From Nocardia sp. SYP-A9097 (GTDB lineage Bacteria > Actinomycetota > Actinomycetes > Mycobacteriales > Mycobacteriaceae), in NCBI RefSeq assembly GCF_009649815.1, contig NZ_WJIC01000014.1:124001-188000 (forward strand): 64,000 nucleotides of DNA. Direction: 5' to 3'. Below the pieces are notes generated by a model. It searched no databases and was not told where the DNA came from. It saw nothing but the letters and a program-made list of their open reading frames with translations. The position numbers and the translations under genes were made by a program. Below, one piece after another: positions 18,125-27,070 of this stretch; positions within the stretch are counted from its first letter, which is position 1, and each line of letters begins with the position of its first letter.

Positions 18125-18637
18125 TCAGCGGGTGCGGGCCGCCGCGACCATCGCATCGAGCCGCGTACCGAGGGCATTGACCCGATCCCGCAATCCCTCG
18201 ATATCGGCGAGCGGCAGCCCGACCGACTCCAGCACGGCATGGATCATGTGCTGTGCGGCGGGCTGCAATTCGGCGCTGGCGGCGGTGGCGCGCAATACCA
18301 CCGCTCGCCCGTCGGTCGGACTGCGCACGCTCTCCACCAGCCCGTTCGCGGTCAGCCGCTGAACCAGCGGTGACAGCGTGCCGTAGTCGAGGTGGACGTG
18401 TTCGCCCAGCTCCTTCATGGTGATTCCCGGTCGCTCCCACAGCGTCAACAGCACCAGGTACTGCGGATAGGTGAGGTTCATTTCGTCCAGGAAGGGACGG
18501 TAGGCAGCGGTCATGGACCGCGACGTGGAGTACAGCGCGAAACACAGCTGAGCGTTCAGCGACAGAAGCGCGTAGTCGATCTCCTCGTCCGCTCCGGCCC
18601 GGTGCCCATCGGGTGCGGAAGACGGATTTTCTGACAT
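18125..18637 (-). CDS. OhrR-type MarR-family peroxide-sensing regulator
   Basis: 170 residues. The N-terminal QLCFALYSTSR holds a reactive Cys at residue 32, and Tyr46 and Tyr57 (in LTYPQYL) match the tyrosines that hydrogen-bond that Cys in OhrR. No other Cys is present, so it would be a one-Cys sensor. The winged helix includes LDYGTLSPLVQRL. No ohr gene lies beside it; instead its start overlaps the stop of the aminotransferase by one base (TAATG). It is therefore the last gene of the ThDP/KAS III operon and may tie that operon to organic peroxides. Confidence 0.85.
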   Translation of the reverse strand: MSENPSSAPDGHRAGADEEIDYALLSLNAQLCFALYSTSRSMTAAYRPFLDEMNLTYPQYLVLLTLWERPGITMKELGEHVHLDYGTLSPLVQRLTANGLVESVRSPTDGRAVVLRATAASAELQPAAQHMIHAVLESVGLPLADIEGLRDRVNALGTRLDAMVAAARTR

Positions 18638-19641
18638 TACTGCACTGTACTGCGCACGGTGGTGAGAACGGCGTCCGTGGCGGCCCCATCACCGACGGTG
18701 ATACGGATGCCGGTCGGATAGCGTTTGACGTGAATATCCGCCCCCGCCAGGGCCGCTGCCATCCGGTCGATATCCGGTTCGGGCAGCGTCAGATACGAGA
18801 AATTGGCGTAGCTGTCCGGCACCGACAGACCGAGCTCACGCAGTCCGGCGGTGAGGTGAGACCGATGCCCGGCGATCATCTCCACCCTGGCCTCGATCTC
18901 GGCCTCGGCGGCATAGCAGGCGCGCACGGCGACCTCCGCGAGCGCGTTCATCCCGAAAGGCAACTGCCACCGGGCGATTCGATCGATCAGCTCGGGTACG
19001 CCGACCGCGTACCCGACCCGCAGCGCCGCCAGCCCGTACGCCTTCGAGAAGGTACGCAGCACAAGCAGATTCGGATGCCGTTCGATCAATGCCAGTGCCT
19101 CGATACGGTCTTCGTCCGCCACGAAGTCCACATACGCCTCATCCAGCACGACGGTGACCGTTGCGGGCACCCGATGCAGGAACTTCTCGAATTCCCTTGG
19201 CGTGATTAGGGTTCCGGTCGGATTGTGCGGACTGCAGAGCACCACCAGCCGGGTTCGTTCATCGATGGCGTCGACGAACGCGTCCAGATCCTGCCGCCCG
19301 TCCGGGGTGAGCGGTACCGTCACCGGCCGCCCACCCGCCATGGTGGTCAGGATCGGATACCCGTCGAAGGTGGGTGTCGCCATCACCACACCCGCGCCGC
19401 CGGAACCGAATTCCTGCACGATATGCATGATCACGCCGGTCGCCCCGGCTCCGACCACGATCAGATCCGGCTCGACGCCGAGGCGTTCGGCGATCAACCG
19501 GGGTAGCCGCTGCGGCAGGAATTCGGGATAGCGATTGGCCGAGGACAGCGCCCGCGACAGCGCCTCACGCACCGAAACTGGTGGCCCGTAGGGGTTTTCA
19601 TTGAGTTGCAGCTGATGCCCGAGGCGGGCCAGGGGTGACAT
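18637..19641 (-). CDS. HisC/aromatic-type PLP aminotransferase
   Basis: 334 residues, aspartate aminotransferase fold, HisC/Pat branch. LNENPYGPP near the N-terminus and HNPTGTLI are typical. The PLP lysine is in TFSKAYGLAALRVGY. It may transaminate histidinol-phosphate or aromatic or keto-acid substrates, but no his gene is nearby. Its place between KAS III and OhrR, with near-overlapping gene ends, suggests it aminates a ketone made by this operon. The fold is certain; the specificity is not. Confidence 0.85.
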   Translation of the reverse strand: MSPLARLGHQLQLNENPYGPPVSVREALSRALSSANRYPEFLPQRLPRLIAERLGVEPDLIVVGAGATGVIMHIVQEFGSGGAGVVMATPTFDGYPILTTMAGGRPVTVPLTPDGRQDLDAFVDAIDERTRLVVLCSPHNPTGTLITPREFEKFLHRVPATVTVVLDEAYVDFVADEDRIEALALIERHPNLLVLRTFSKAYGLAALRVGYAVGVPELIDRIARWQLPFGMNALAEVAVRACYAAEAEIEARVEMIAGHRSHLTAGLRELGLSVPDSYANFSYLTLPEPDIDRMAAALAGADIHVKRYPTGIRITVGDGAATDAVLTTVRSTVQ

Positions 19642-19650
19642 CGTCGCGCC

Positions 19651-20661
19651 TCAGCGTCCGCCCCAGCGCACCGCGGCGGCGGCCGCGAAGTCGCCCGCGT
19701 GCGCGAAACCGGCGAACATCACCAGCGATCCGGCGGAGACTCGGCCCTCGTCGACGGCCCGGTCGAAGGTGACGGGAATGCCCGCGCCGAAAAGGTTTCC
19801 GCATTCGTCGAAGGTGTCCGGATGCTTCTCCCGAGGTAGCTGCAGCGCATCCCGCCAATTGCGCAGGAACGCGCGATTGGGCTGATTGGTGACCAGCAGA
19901 TCCAGGTCGTTGGAGGCGACGCCGATCCGCTTGCACACCGTGGCAGCCACCTCGGGCACGATCCGATTGCCCCGCCCCAGCACCTTGGCGATCTTGGATT
20001 CGGTGAAGCCGATATGCATCTGCCCGAGCCCGGCCTCCCAGTATTTGCGCGGCGGATCGGCCAGCACGGTCATCTGACCCGCGAACTCGGGAAGATGCCG
20101 GGTCTCGATATCGAGGATGGGCGACACCGCGGATTTCACCAGCAGCCCCGCGCCCGCGCCGTCACCGGGTATGGCGGCCTGCGGTTTTCCGCGCACCTGC
20201 GGCTGGGTGAAGACCTGCCCGGCCGCATTTTGAATGGTGACGATGAGCGCGGCCTTGGCATCGGTGCTGACCAGAATCTGCCGGGCCAGCTTCATTGCGT
20301 GCACGAATGCCGCGCAACCGCCATTGTGCAGATCGATGAGCCATTCGGGGTTGATGCCCAGGCGCGCGGCGACCTCACCACCATTGCCGACGATGGCGGT
20401 CTCGGGCAGCTGGGTGTGCACGATGAGAACATCGATATCGCGCAACACATCCCGGCCGTGCCGATCCAGCAGCGGTGCCACGGCGCGCTCGGCCATATCA
20501 GCGGCCGACTCCCCCGCTGCGACGTGATGCCGGAACTTGGGTGCTTTGAACATGATGTTCGAGGTGATGTCCTCCGCATCCGCGTACTGCGCGAAATAGT
20601 CTGCGGGAACAACGGTTTCGGGTAGATACCCGGCGACGTCGAGCAGGCTGACGGTGCTCAT
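19651..20661 (-). CDS. KAS III-like protein with altered active site
   Basis: 336 residues of the FabH/thiolase fold. The nucleophile Cys116 is in HNGGCAAF. Where FabH has the His of HQAN, this protein has TNQPN (Asn259). The second Asn is kept as CGNLFGAG (Asn289). Loss of the His makes normal decarboxylative condensation doubtful and suggests acyl transfer or a changed reaction. The ATG at 20661 lies two bases after the SRPBCC stop. An in-frame ATG at 20676 would overlap that gene and is the alternative start. Confidence 0.82.
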   Translation of the reverse strand: MSTVSLLDVAGYLPETVVPADYFAQYADAEDITSNIMFKAPKFRHHVAAGESAADMAERAVAPLLDRHGRDVLRDIDVLIVHTQLPETAIVGNGGEVAARLGINPEWLIDLHNGGCAAFVHAMKLARQILVSTDAKAALIVTIQNAAGQVFTQPQVRGKPQAAIPGDGAGAGLLVKSAVSPILDIETRHLPEFAGQMTVLADPPRKYWEAGLGQMHIGFTESKIAKVLGRGNRIVPEVAATVCKRIGVASNDLDLLVTNQPNRAFLRNWRDALQLPREKHPDTFDECGNLFGAGIPVTFDRAVDEGRVSAGSLVMFAGFAHAGDFAAAAAVRWGGR

Positions 20662-20663
20662 AT

Positions 20664-21323
20664 TCAGTCCATCCATTCCGGCTTGATCGGCAGCCCACCG
20701 GCATGCCGGTGTTCGCAAATGGCCTTGAGATTGCGTAGTTCGAGCAGATGCCCGGCGGCGAAGAGATGCCAGAAATCACCGACCCATACCGGACGGCCCT
20801 CGGGCTCGGTCTCCGGATAGCCGTTCTCGTCGTAGAACGGGTGGTGGCAATTGGTCCACAGCACAACCGATCCCGGCTTGCCGAGCACCATCTGCGCGTC
20901 CACCACGCGCATGAGGTAGATCATCCACAGGTGTTCGCCCTGATCCCAGGCGCAGTGGTAATCGACGGTGCGGGTCTCACGGCTGGAGACCGTGCGGGTG
21001 TAGATGCGGGTGTGCGAGCCGATGCGATCGTCCGAAACCCACAGGTCCGGGGTGTCGGTGCGCTCGAAACCCCGCATGCTGTAGGTCCATTCGCACAGGC
21101 TGCGGGTATCGGAGAGGTATTCGAACACCTCATCCGGAGGTGCGTCGATGTACTCGTTGACGGTGCAGTACTCGCCGAAGATCTCGTCATGCGGGTACAC
21201 GGCGCGGGTCATATCCAGGACCATCGGCATGCCCTCTTTGAGGGTCATGGTCTCGATGCGGTACACGCCCGGGACATCGAGATGCGGTACCTCGACCGGT
21301 TCGGCTTTGACGGTGTCGGTCAT
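20664..21323 (-). CDS. SRPBCC (START/polyketide cyclase-like) protein
   Basis: 219 residues. Residues about 50-170 look like a helix-grip domain (EYIDAPPDEVFEYLSDTRSLCEW, strand-rich middle, long C-terminal helix). It carries 50 residues before the domain and a His-rich tail. Members bind hydrophobic ligands and can act as cyclases or aromatases. The start overlaps the ThDP enzyme stop by four bases and the KAS III protein follows after two bases, so it probably handles the intermediate passed between them. Confidence 0.7.
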   Translation of the reverse strand: MTDTVKAEPVEVPHLDVPGVYRIETMTLKEGMPMVLDMTRAVYPHDEIFGEYCTVNEYIDAPPDEVFEYLSDTRSLCEWTYSMRGFERTDTPDLWVSDDRIGSHTRIYTRTVSSRETRTVDYHCAWDQGEHLWMIYLMRVVDAQMVLGKPGSVVLWTNCHHPFYDENGYPETEPEGRPVWVGDFWHLFAAGHLLELRNLKAICEHRHAGGLPIKPEWMD

Positions 21324-23014
21324 GCGAGGGGCTCCTTCAGGAAGGGGGCGAAGGGTGGGAGTTCATCCGGGTCGCAGCGGATTTCGATGAAGACGGGACC
21401 CGCTTCATCGCGGGTCTTGTCCAGGGCGTTCTCGAATTCGGTGAGGGTGGTCGCGGTGTAGGCGGGCAGCTGCGGGAACATGGCCGCCACGCCCGCGCCG
21501 ATCTCCGCCGGACGGAAGCGGTTGTAGCTGTAATCGCCGGTGTAATAGAGCTGTTCGCGGGTGACGCACATGGCGTGCGCATTGTTGTTGAAGATGACGA
21601 AGGTGACCGGGGCCTGGTGTTCGACGGCGGTGTGCACCTCGTGGCCGTGCATGAAATACGAACCGTCCCCGGCGATTACGAAGGTGCGGCGGCCACGGCC
21701 GAGCGCGCTGCCGATACCGGCGCCGAACGAGTAGCCCATACCGCCCATGCCGAGGGCGATGAGGAAGCGGCCATCGTCGGGGACCGGCAGGTAATGCACC
21801 ACCGCCGCACCGGTATTGCCCGCGTCGGCGACCACATCCGTGCCGGGCTCCAGATGCGTCGAAATAGCCTGTACCGCAGCGCGATAGCGGACGCCGGGTC
21901 CAGTTGCGGGCGGCGGCAGCAGTTCCGGCAGCGCCTGCCGATTCGACTGTGCCGCACCGAATCCCGGCCGGGAGGCACGAGCGGACAATTCCATCAGGCG
22001 ACGCCGGAGTGAGCTGGGCACCCGGACCCGGACCGGAACGAACGGCTCGTCCACACCCAGGTGCAGTACACGCGGGCATGCGGCCAGTGCGCTGTCGAGT
22101 CCCGCACGCGCGGTCAGCGACAACGGCGTCCCGGCCAGGACGCACACCGCAGCTTCCGCGATGAGACCCGGCACGTGCGGATGCCCCATGATGCCGGTGA
22201 CACCGGCGAAGCGCGGATGCCGGTTCGGGAAGGCATCTTTGGCGTCGGGGGTGACCAATACCGAGGCATCCAGCGCCACCGCCAGCGCCGCGAGCTCGGG
22301 GCGAGCATCCGCGCGGGCGATCTCGGGCCCGGCGATAATCACCGCGGGCCCCTGCCCGGCAGCGGTGGCCAGGAGTTCGACGGCCTCGGCGAGCAGTCCC
22401 GCGGCCCGTACATCGACCTGCCACGGCTCGGGAACGTGATCGGCCTCGCGGTGCGTGGGGAAGCCGCCACCGGGAGCGATGGCGGCCTGAATATCCTTGG
22501 GCAGCAACAGCACCGCCGGTCCACCGGCCAGCGCGGTCTCGATGGCCCACTCCAGCTCGGCGTGAATATCCTGTGGCCGAGACACTTTCACGCAGGAGCG
22601 GCTGACCGCGCCGAAGATGCGCTCGGCATCGAGGCGTCCCGGCCCACCGCTGGTGTCCTGGAACGCGCCGCGACCCTCCAGCCCGATCGGCGGCTGGCCG
22701 ACCAGGGCGATTACCGGCACTCGTGAGTCGTACGACTCCGTCAGCGCCGCAAGCAGATTCATCGCCCCGCCGCCGGAGGTGGCGGCGACCACACCGAGCC
22801 GATTGGTGGCGCGGGCGTACCCGTCCGCCATGGTGGCGGCGCCGAATTCGTGCTTGGCGACTATGCCGGTGAGCAGATCCGGGTGGCGCTGGACAGCATC
22901 GTAGAGATCTTCGATATTCGCGCCGCCCACACCGAAGAGGTGATCGGTGTACGCGCCGAGCCGCGTGACGATGACGTCCGCGACGGTGCGTGCGGCCGCT
23001 CCGCGTTCGCTCAC
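21320..23014 (-). CDS. Thiamine diphosphate-dependent enzyme, acetolactate synthase-like
   Basis: 564 residues from GTG 23014, which has a GGGG ribosome site; in-frame ATGs at 23050 and 23068 are alternatives. The three ThDP-enzyme domains are present. The conserved Glu is Glu56 in AKHEFGAATMADGYAR, the central domain is intact, and the cofactor motif GDGSYFMHG...FNNN lies at about residues 449-478. These enzymes decarboxylate a 2-keto acid and transfer the acyl anion. No ilvN-type subunit is nearby, which argues against branched-chain amino-acid synthesis. It is the first gene of a five-gene operon. Confidence 0.85.
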   Translation of the reverse strand: MSERGAAARTVADVIVTRLGAYTDHLFGVGGANIEDLYDAVQRHPDLLTGIVAKHEFGAATMADGYARATNRLGVVAATSGGGAMNLLAALTESYDSRVPVIALVGQPPIGLEGRGAFQDTSGGPGRLDAERIFGAVSRSCVKVSRPQDIHAELEWAIETALAGGPAVLLLPKDIQAAIAPGGGFPTHREADHVPEPWQVDVRAAGLLAEAVELLATAAGQGPAVIIAGPEIARADARPELAALAVALDASVLVTPDAKDAFPNRHPRFAGVTGIMGHPHVPGLIAEAAVCVLAGTPLSLTARAGLDSALAACPRVLHLGVDEPFVPVRVRVPSSLRRRLMELSARASRPGFGAAQSNRQALPELLPPPATGPGVRYRAAVQAISTHLEPGTDVVADAGNTGAAVVHYLPVPDDGRFLIALGMGGMGYSFGAGIGSALGRGRRTFVIAGDGSYFMHGHEVHTAVEHQAPVTFVIFNNNAHAMCVTREQLYYTGDYSYNRFRPAEIGAGVAAMFPQLPAYTATTLTEFENALDKTRDEAGPVFIEIRCDPDELPPFAPFLKEPLA

Positions 23015-23375
23015 TATCCCCCGTTTCGAATTACATAGCCCACGATACATCGTCCACAATGTATCCACGGCGACCCGTCCCAGACAACGTGTCCCAGGTC
23101 ACATGATTGCTTGAAAAGTGCTGGTACCCAGCGACTTTGGCCGCGAAGAAGCCCCGCCGGGTGACCCGGCGGAGCCCCGAGCCGAATGCGGCGACATTCG
23201 AATCGGCATCTCGCCCGCAAAGCGGACCGCGATCAACTCAACAGGTTCAACGATGCGGATGGCGCGGTGGTTCAACGGCACGCGAAATACGCTGGGCGCC
23301 CGCACATCGACGTGCGCCGCGTTCGTCGCAACCCTTCGTCATCCCGGCGCACCGAATTGCGGAATGAAGGAGGGG
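23015..23375. promoter_or_regulatory. Intergenic region with strong palindrome
   Basis: About 360 bases without a supported gene, between the 5' end of the ThDP operon and the 3' end of the lrp-type gene. CCGCCGGGT-G-ACCCGGCGG (23154-23172) is a perfect 9-bp inverted repeat. It could be an operator for the ThDP operon or a transcription barrier. Confidence 0.4.
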
Positions 23376-24473
23376 CTAGCTCGAGCCGCTCGGGGTCGGC
23401 GCCGGCCATATGCCGAAGGGGATGCACCCCACCGCCGAGCCGTTCGGTGCCAGGAGTCTGCCCATACGTTTGAGGGCGCGCAGGGTCAGCTGGCGCTCGG
23501 TAATGTGCAGATTCGGAAAGCTTTGCAGCAGACGGTTTTCCAGGAGGATGCATTCGTGCTGCGAGCGCAGCCAGGCGATGACCAGCACATTGCCGGCACC
23601 GGTAGTGGCGGCGCAGAGCCGGATCTCGGGCCATTGGGCGAGTTCGGCACCGAACGCGTCGAGTTCACCGGCGGGCAGCCGTATCCAGTAGTTGATATTC
23701 ACCGGCCACCCGGCGGACTGCTGGGCAAAGTCGCAGCGAATCTGCAATCGACCGGATCTCGTCATATCGGCGAGACGGCGGCGCACAGTTGTCTCACTCA
23801 GTCCGGTCTGCTGGGCGAGTTCGGCGGCACTGCGCCGCCCATCCGGCGAAAGCGCGAGCATCAGTTCGAGATCCCCGGCGCGCGGGCGATCCGGTACGGG
23901 CGGTGGCAGGCGACGGTCCTGGGCGAGCAGGGTGCGCTGCGCCGGATCGAGCGCGCCCGGCCGCCAATGCCCGCCCTCTATATAGAGGCGCATACCCACC
24001 GAGACATCGACCTCCAGCACCCCCGGCAGTCGGCCGAGCACGCGCACCGCCAGATCATCCAGCGCCGCGGCATCTTCGGCGGCCACCGACAGATTCAACT
24101 GAAAATGCCCGCTGGTGCGCTCCACCGAGAAGACGCAGTCGATGGCACAGACCCGTTCGGAGAGCGTCGGCACCGCATCGGCCCGGCAGTGCAATCGCAG
24201 GTATCCCAGGACCGCGAGCCCCGGCGGATACGCGGTCATCCATGCCAGCCCACTGTCGGTGAGTCGCTGCCAGCGCCGCGCGACCGTCGTCGCGTCCACC
24301 CCGAGCGATGCGCCGATCCTGGTCCAGGACGCGCGCGGATCGATCTGCAGTGCGTTCACCAGATCCAGATCCGGCTCGCCGAATCCCGCCGCACCGGTGG
24401 CGGAATCCGGCATGAGCCCATCAGAAATGGCGATATCCCGCGATTCCGCCATATCCTCGACCATGGGGGCCAT
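23376..24473 (-). CDS. Double-domain Lrp/AsnC-family regulator
   Basis: About 365 residues from ATG 24473; ATG 24464 and an upstream start also fit and none has a clear ribosome site. Two Lrp-type units lie in tandem. The first HTH includes ASWTRIGASLGVDATTVARRWQRL and the second includes RSAAELAQQTGLSETTVRRRL, each followed by a RAM-like effector domain. It is divergent from the transporter-amidohydrolase operon, with a palindrome at the shared start region, so it probably controls that operon in response to an amino acid or derivative. Confidence 0.85.
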   Translation of the reverse strand: MAPMVEDMAESRDIAISDGLMPDSATGAAGFGEPDLDLVNALQIDPRASWTRIGASLGVDATTVARRWQRLTDSGLAWMTAYPPGLAVLGYLRLHCRADAVPTLSERVCAIDCVFSVERTSGHFQLNLSVAAEDAAALDDLAVRVLGRLPGVLEVDVSVGMRLYIEGGHWRPGALDPAQRTLLAQDRRLPPPVPDRPRAGDLELMLALSPDGRRSAAELAQQTGLSETTVRRRLADMTRSGRLQIRCDFAQQSAGWPVNINYWIRLPAGELDAFGAELAQWPEIRLCAATTGAGNVLVIAWLRSQHECILLENRLLQSFPNLHITERQLTLRALKRMGRLLAPNGSAVGCIPFGIWPAPTPSGSS

Positions 24474-24474
24474 T

Positions 24475-24489
24475 GTGGCATTTCGCCAC
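24475..24489. promoter_or_regulatory. Candidate Lrp-type operator
   Basis: GTGGC-ATTTC-GCCAC is a perfect 5-5-5 inverted repeat with an AT-richer centre, the form expected for Lrp/AsnC sites. It lies between the divergent starts of the lrp-type gene and the MFS gene, so one bound dimer could affect both. Confidence 0.55.
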
Positions 24490-24514
24490 GCCTCCACGCT
24501 GTGAAGGGGCAGGA

Positions 24515-25753
24515 ATGCCACGCACCACCCGGATAACCGTCATGCTGCTGTTCGCGGCCTGGGTCGTCGACTACATCGACCGGACCGTGATCAATTTCGC
24601 GCTGCCCGATATCGGGAGCGATCTGGGCCTGGACCACACCGAGCAGGGTCTGCTCATCTCGGTGTTCTTTCTCGCGTACGCGATTGTGCAGGTGCCGGGC
24701 GGGCTGCTGGCGGACCGCTACGGCGCGCTGAAGGTCGGCACCATCGGCCTGGTCGCCTGGTCGGTCTTCACCGGATTGACCGCCGTCGCATGGTCTTTCG
24801 CGGTACTGCTGGGCATCCGATTCCTGTTCGGACTGGTACAGGGCGTCTTCCCGGCCGCGGCCGTGAAGGCCCTCGCCGAACGCTCGGTACCGGAGCAGCG
24901 CACCACCGCGACCGGCTGGACCAACTCCTCGAACGCGGTCGGCATTCTGGCCGCCGCGATCATCGCCGGAATCCTGCTGCCGACGGTGGGGTGGCGAATC
25001 ATGTTCGCGCTCATCTCCGTGCTGGGTGTGGCGGTGATTCTCGCGTGGCGGCGGTGGATGCCCGAACCACTGCCGCGGGATGTGACCGCCGAGGATGAGG
25101 CGGTGTCCGCGGCCGATCGGCGGGCGGTGCTGTTCTCCCCCGCACTGCTGGGCTATGCCGCGATCTTCTTCGGCTATGACGTGCTGGTGTGGGGTGTGAC
25201 CGCGTGGACGCCAACCTTCCTGCACGAGGAGCGCGGACTGTCCCTGACACTGGTGGCCATCGCGGCGGTGCCGTCCACCCTGGCGGCGGGCGCGGGTGTG
25301 GTGCTGGGTGCGCGCTTGTCCGATCGGCTCGGCGGGCGGCCGCGGGCGATCGTGGTCCCGACCATGGCCTTCACCGCGGTCATGCTGTTCGTACTGCCAC
25401 GGATGCAACCGTTTCCGCTGTACGTGCTCGTCGGCACGGCCATGAGCCTGGCCGCCGGAATGGCGTTCATGTCCGCGTTCTCGGTACCGCTGCGGGCGTT
25501 GCGCAGCGCGTATATGGGCGCGGCCAGTGGTGTGATCATCTTCGGCGGTCAGCTCGCCGGTGTGCTGAGCCCGCTGATCTTCGGGGTGGTGACCGATCAT
25601 GTCTCTTACACAACGGCTTTCGAAACCATGGCCGTCGGCCCGCTGTTGAGCATTGTGGCGGCGTCGCTGGTCCCGCAGACCGCCGAGGAGTTCCGGGCGA
25701 AGGTGGCCCGTCGCGTCCCCACGGCCGAACCAACGAAGGAGAGTCTCACGTGA
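24515..25753 (+). CDS. MFS transporter
   Basis: 412 residues with 12 predicted membrane segments. The loop after segment 2 has GGLLADRYGALKVG, close to the family motif GxLaDrxGrkxxl, and the repeat in the second half is LSDRLGGRPRA. The N-terminal RITVMLLFAAWVVDYIDRTVINFALP resembles the anion/aromatic-acid symporter branch. ATG 24515 has AAGGGG five bases upstream. The stop overlaps the amidohydrolase GTG start by four bases, so it likely imports the amide that enzyme cleaves. Confidence 0.88.
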   Translation: MPRTTRITVMLLFAAWVVDYIDRTVINFALPDIGSDLGLDHTEQGLLISVFFLAYAIVQVPGGLLADRYGALKVGTIGLVAWSVFTGLTAVAWSFAVLLGIRFLFGLVQGVFPAAAVKALAERSVPEQRTTATGWTNSSNAVGILAAAIIAGILLPTVGWRIMFALISVLGVAVILAWRRWMPEPLPRDVTAEDEAVSAADRRAVLFSPALLGYAAIFFGYDVLVWGVTAWTPTFLHEERGLSLTLVAIAAVPSTLAAGAGVVLGARLSDRLGGRPRAIVVPTMAFTAVMLFVLPRMQPFPLYVLVGTAMSLAAGMAFMSAFSVPLRALRSAYMGAASGVIIFGGQLAGVLSPLIFGVVTDHVSYTTAFETMAVGPLLSIVAASLVPQTAEEFRAKVARRVPTAEPTKESLT

Positions 25754-26985
25754 CCACGACCGATACCCTTGCGGCACAGTCGATGACCGAACACTGGCAG
25801 CAGGTCTACCGGCAGTTGCACGCGCATCCCGAGTTGTCCGGCGAAGAGCACGGCACCGCGAGCCTGGTGGCCGAGGAGCTGCGCGCACTCGACGGCTGGG
25901 AGGTGACCCCCGGAGTCGGCGGGACCGGCGTGGTCGGCGTACTACAGAGCGGTCCCGGGCCGATCATCTGGCTGCGCGCCGATATGGACGCGCTGCCGGT
26001 GCAGGAGGAGACCGGGCTCGAATACGCCTCGCGCACAGCGGGAGTCATGCATGCCTGCGGGCACGATACCCATGTCGCGGCGCTGCTCGCGGCGTGTGCG
26101 CAGCTGTCCGCCGATCGGCCCGCGGGCACCGTGGTGGCGGTATTCCAGCCCGCCGAGGAGACCGGTGCGGGCGCACAGCGCATGCTCGATGACGGACTGC
26201 TGCAACGCTTTCCGAAGCCGGGCATCGTGCTGGGCCAGCATGTGGCGCCGCTGCCCGCCGGGTTCGCGATCAGTAAGAGCGGGCCGATCATGGCGGCCTC
26301 GGACTCCATTCGGGTGAAGTTCACCGGGCGCGGCGGGCACGGTTCGCAACCGCATCTGGCGGTGGATCCGCTGCTCATGGCGGCCTCTTTCGTGGTGCGC
26401 ATGCAGTCGCTGACCGCGCGGCAGGCGGCGGTGCCGTCCGGGCCGGTGCTGGTGGCCGGGTCACTGCACGCGGGTACGCGGCCGAACATCATTGCCGAGA
26501 CCGCCGAATTGCTGCTCACGCTACGGACTTTCAGCGATACGACGCGGGACCGCATGCTCGAGGATATCGCGCGTCTCGCACAGGCCGAGGCCGAAGCGGC
26601 GGGTGCGCCGGTTCCGCCGGAGTTCGCGCCCTATGACCATTTCCCGGTCACGGTGAATACCGAGGGCGATACCGAGCGGATCATGGCGACGCTCACCGAG
26701 GGTGGGATTCCGGTTATGCCGCTGACCAATCCACTCACCGGCAGTGAGGATTTCGGTGCGTTCGGGACCGCTGCGCGGTGTCCGTCGGTGTTCTGGCATA
26801 TCGGCGGGATCGATGCGGCGCGGTTCACCGAGGCGGATCAGGCGCTGATGCTCGCCGAGCACACGATTCCGCCGCGGTTCCCGTCCAACCACTCGCCGCG
26901 CTTCGCACCGGATCCGGGACAGACGCTGCCGGCGATGATCACGGCAATGGTGACGGCTGCGCGGGCGGAGCTCGCGCGGTCATAG
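25750..26985 (+). CDS. M20-family amidohydrolase (hippurate/IAA-amino acid hydrolase-like)
   Basis: 411 residues. Metal-site motifs are WLRADMDALPVQEE and MHACGHDTHVAALL, with the EE pair in FQPAEETGAG and a C-terminal His in the LTGSEDFG region of the family. The dimerisation domain sits in the middle (around RGGHGSQPHLAVDP). It would release an amino acid or acid from an N-acyl substrate. GTG 25750 overlaps the transporter stop, giving a two-gene uptake and cleavage operon under the divergent Lrp-type regulator. Confidence 0.9.
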   Translation: MTTTDTLAAQSMTEHWQQVYRQLHAHPELSGEEHGTASLVAEELRALDGWEVTPGVGGTGVVGVLQSGPGPIIWLRADMDALPVQEETGLEYASRTAGVMHACGHDTHVAALLAACAQLSADRPAGTVVAVFQPAEETGAGAQRMLDDGLLQRFPKPGIVLGQHVAPLPAGFAISKSGPIMAASDSIRVKFTGRGGHGSQPHLAVDPLLMAASFVVRMQSLTARQAAVPSGPVLVAGSLHAGTRPNIIAETAELLLTLRTFSDTTRDRMLEDIARLAQAEAEAAGAPVPPEFAPYDHFPVTVNTEGDTERIMATLTEGGIPVMPLTNPLTGSEDFGAFGTAARCPSVFWHIGGIDAARFTEADQALMLAEHTIPPRFPSNHSPRFAPDPGQTLPAMITAMVTAARAELARS

Positions 26986-26995
26986 GAGGTCCAGG

Positions 26996-27041
26996 AGGAC
27001 CGGGTACCGCGGGGTCGGCGCGGGTCGTCCTACCCGGTCCT
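26996..27041. terminator. Hairpin terminator between convergent genes
   Basis: AGGACCGGGTA (26996-27006) pairs perfectly with 27031-27041 across a 24-base loop, and CCTTTCC follows. It lies between the amidohydrolase and the convergent serine hydrolase. Confidence 0.6.
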
Positions 27042-27070
27042 GCCTTTCCGCACGCCGAGGCTGCGGGGGA

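Noticed and set aside
16346..18373. 675-residue open frame on the plus strand
   Set aside because: Runs opposite the FadD15-like gene, Gly/Asp/Arg-rich and without recognisable domains; shadow of a strong coding gene.
23240..23300. tRNA-like stretch with GGTTCAA
   Set aside because: No acceptor stem, anticodon arm or D-arm can be formed around it.
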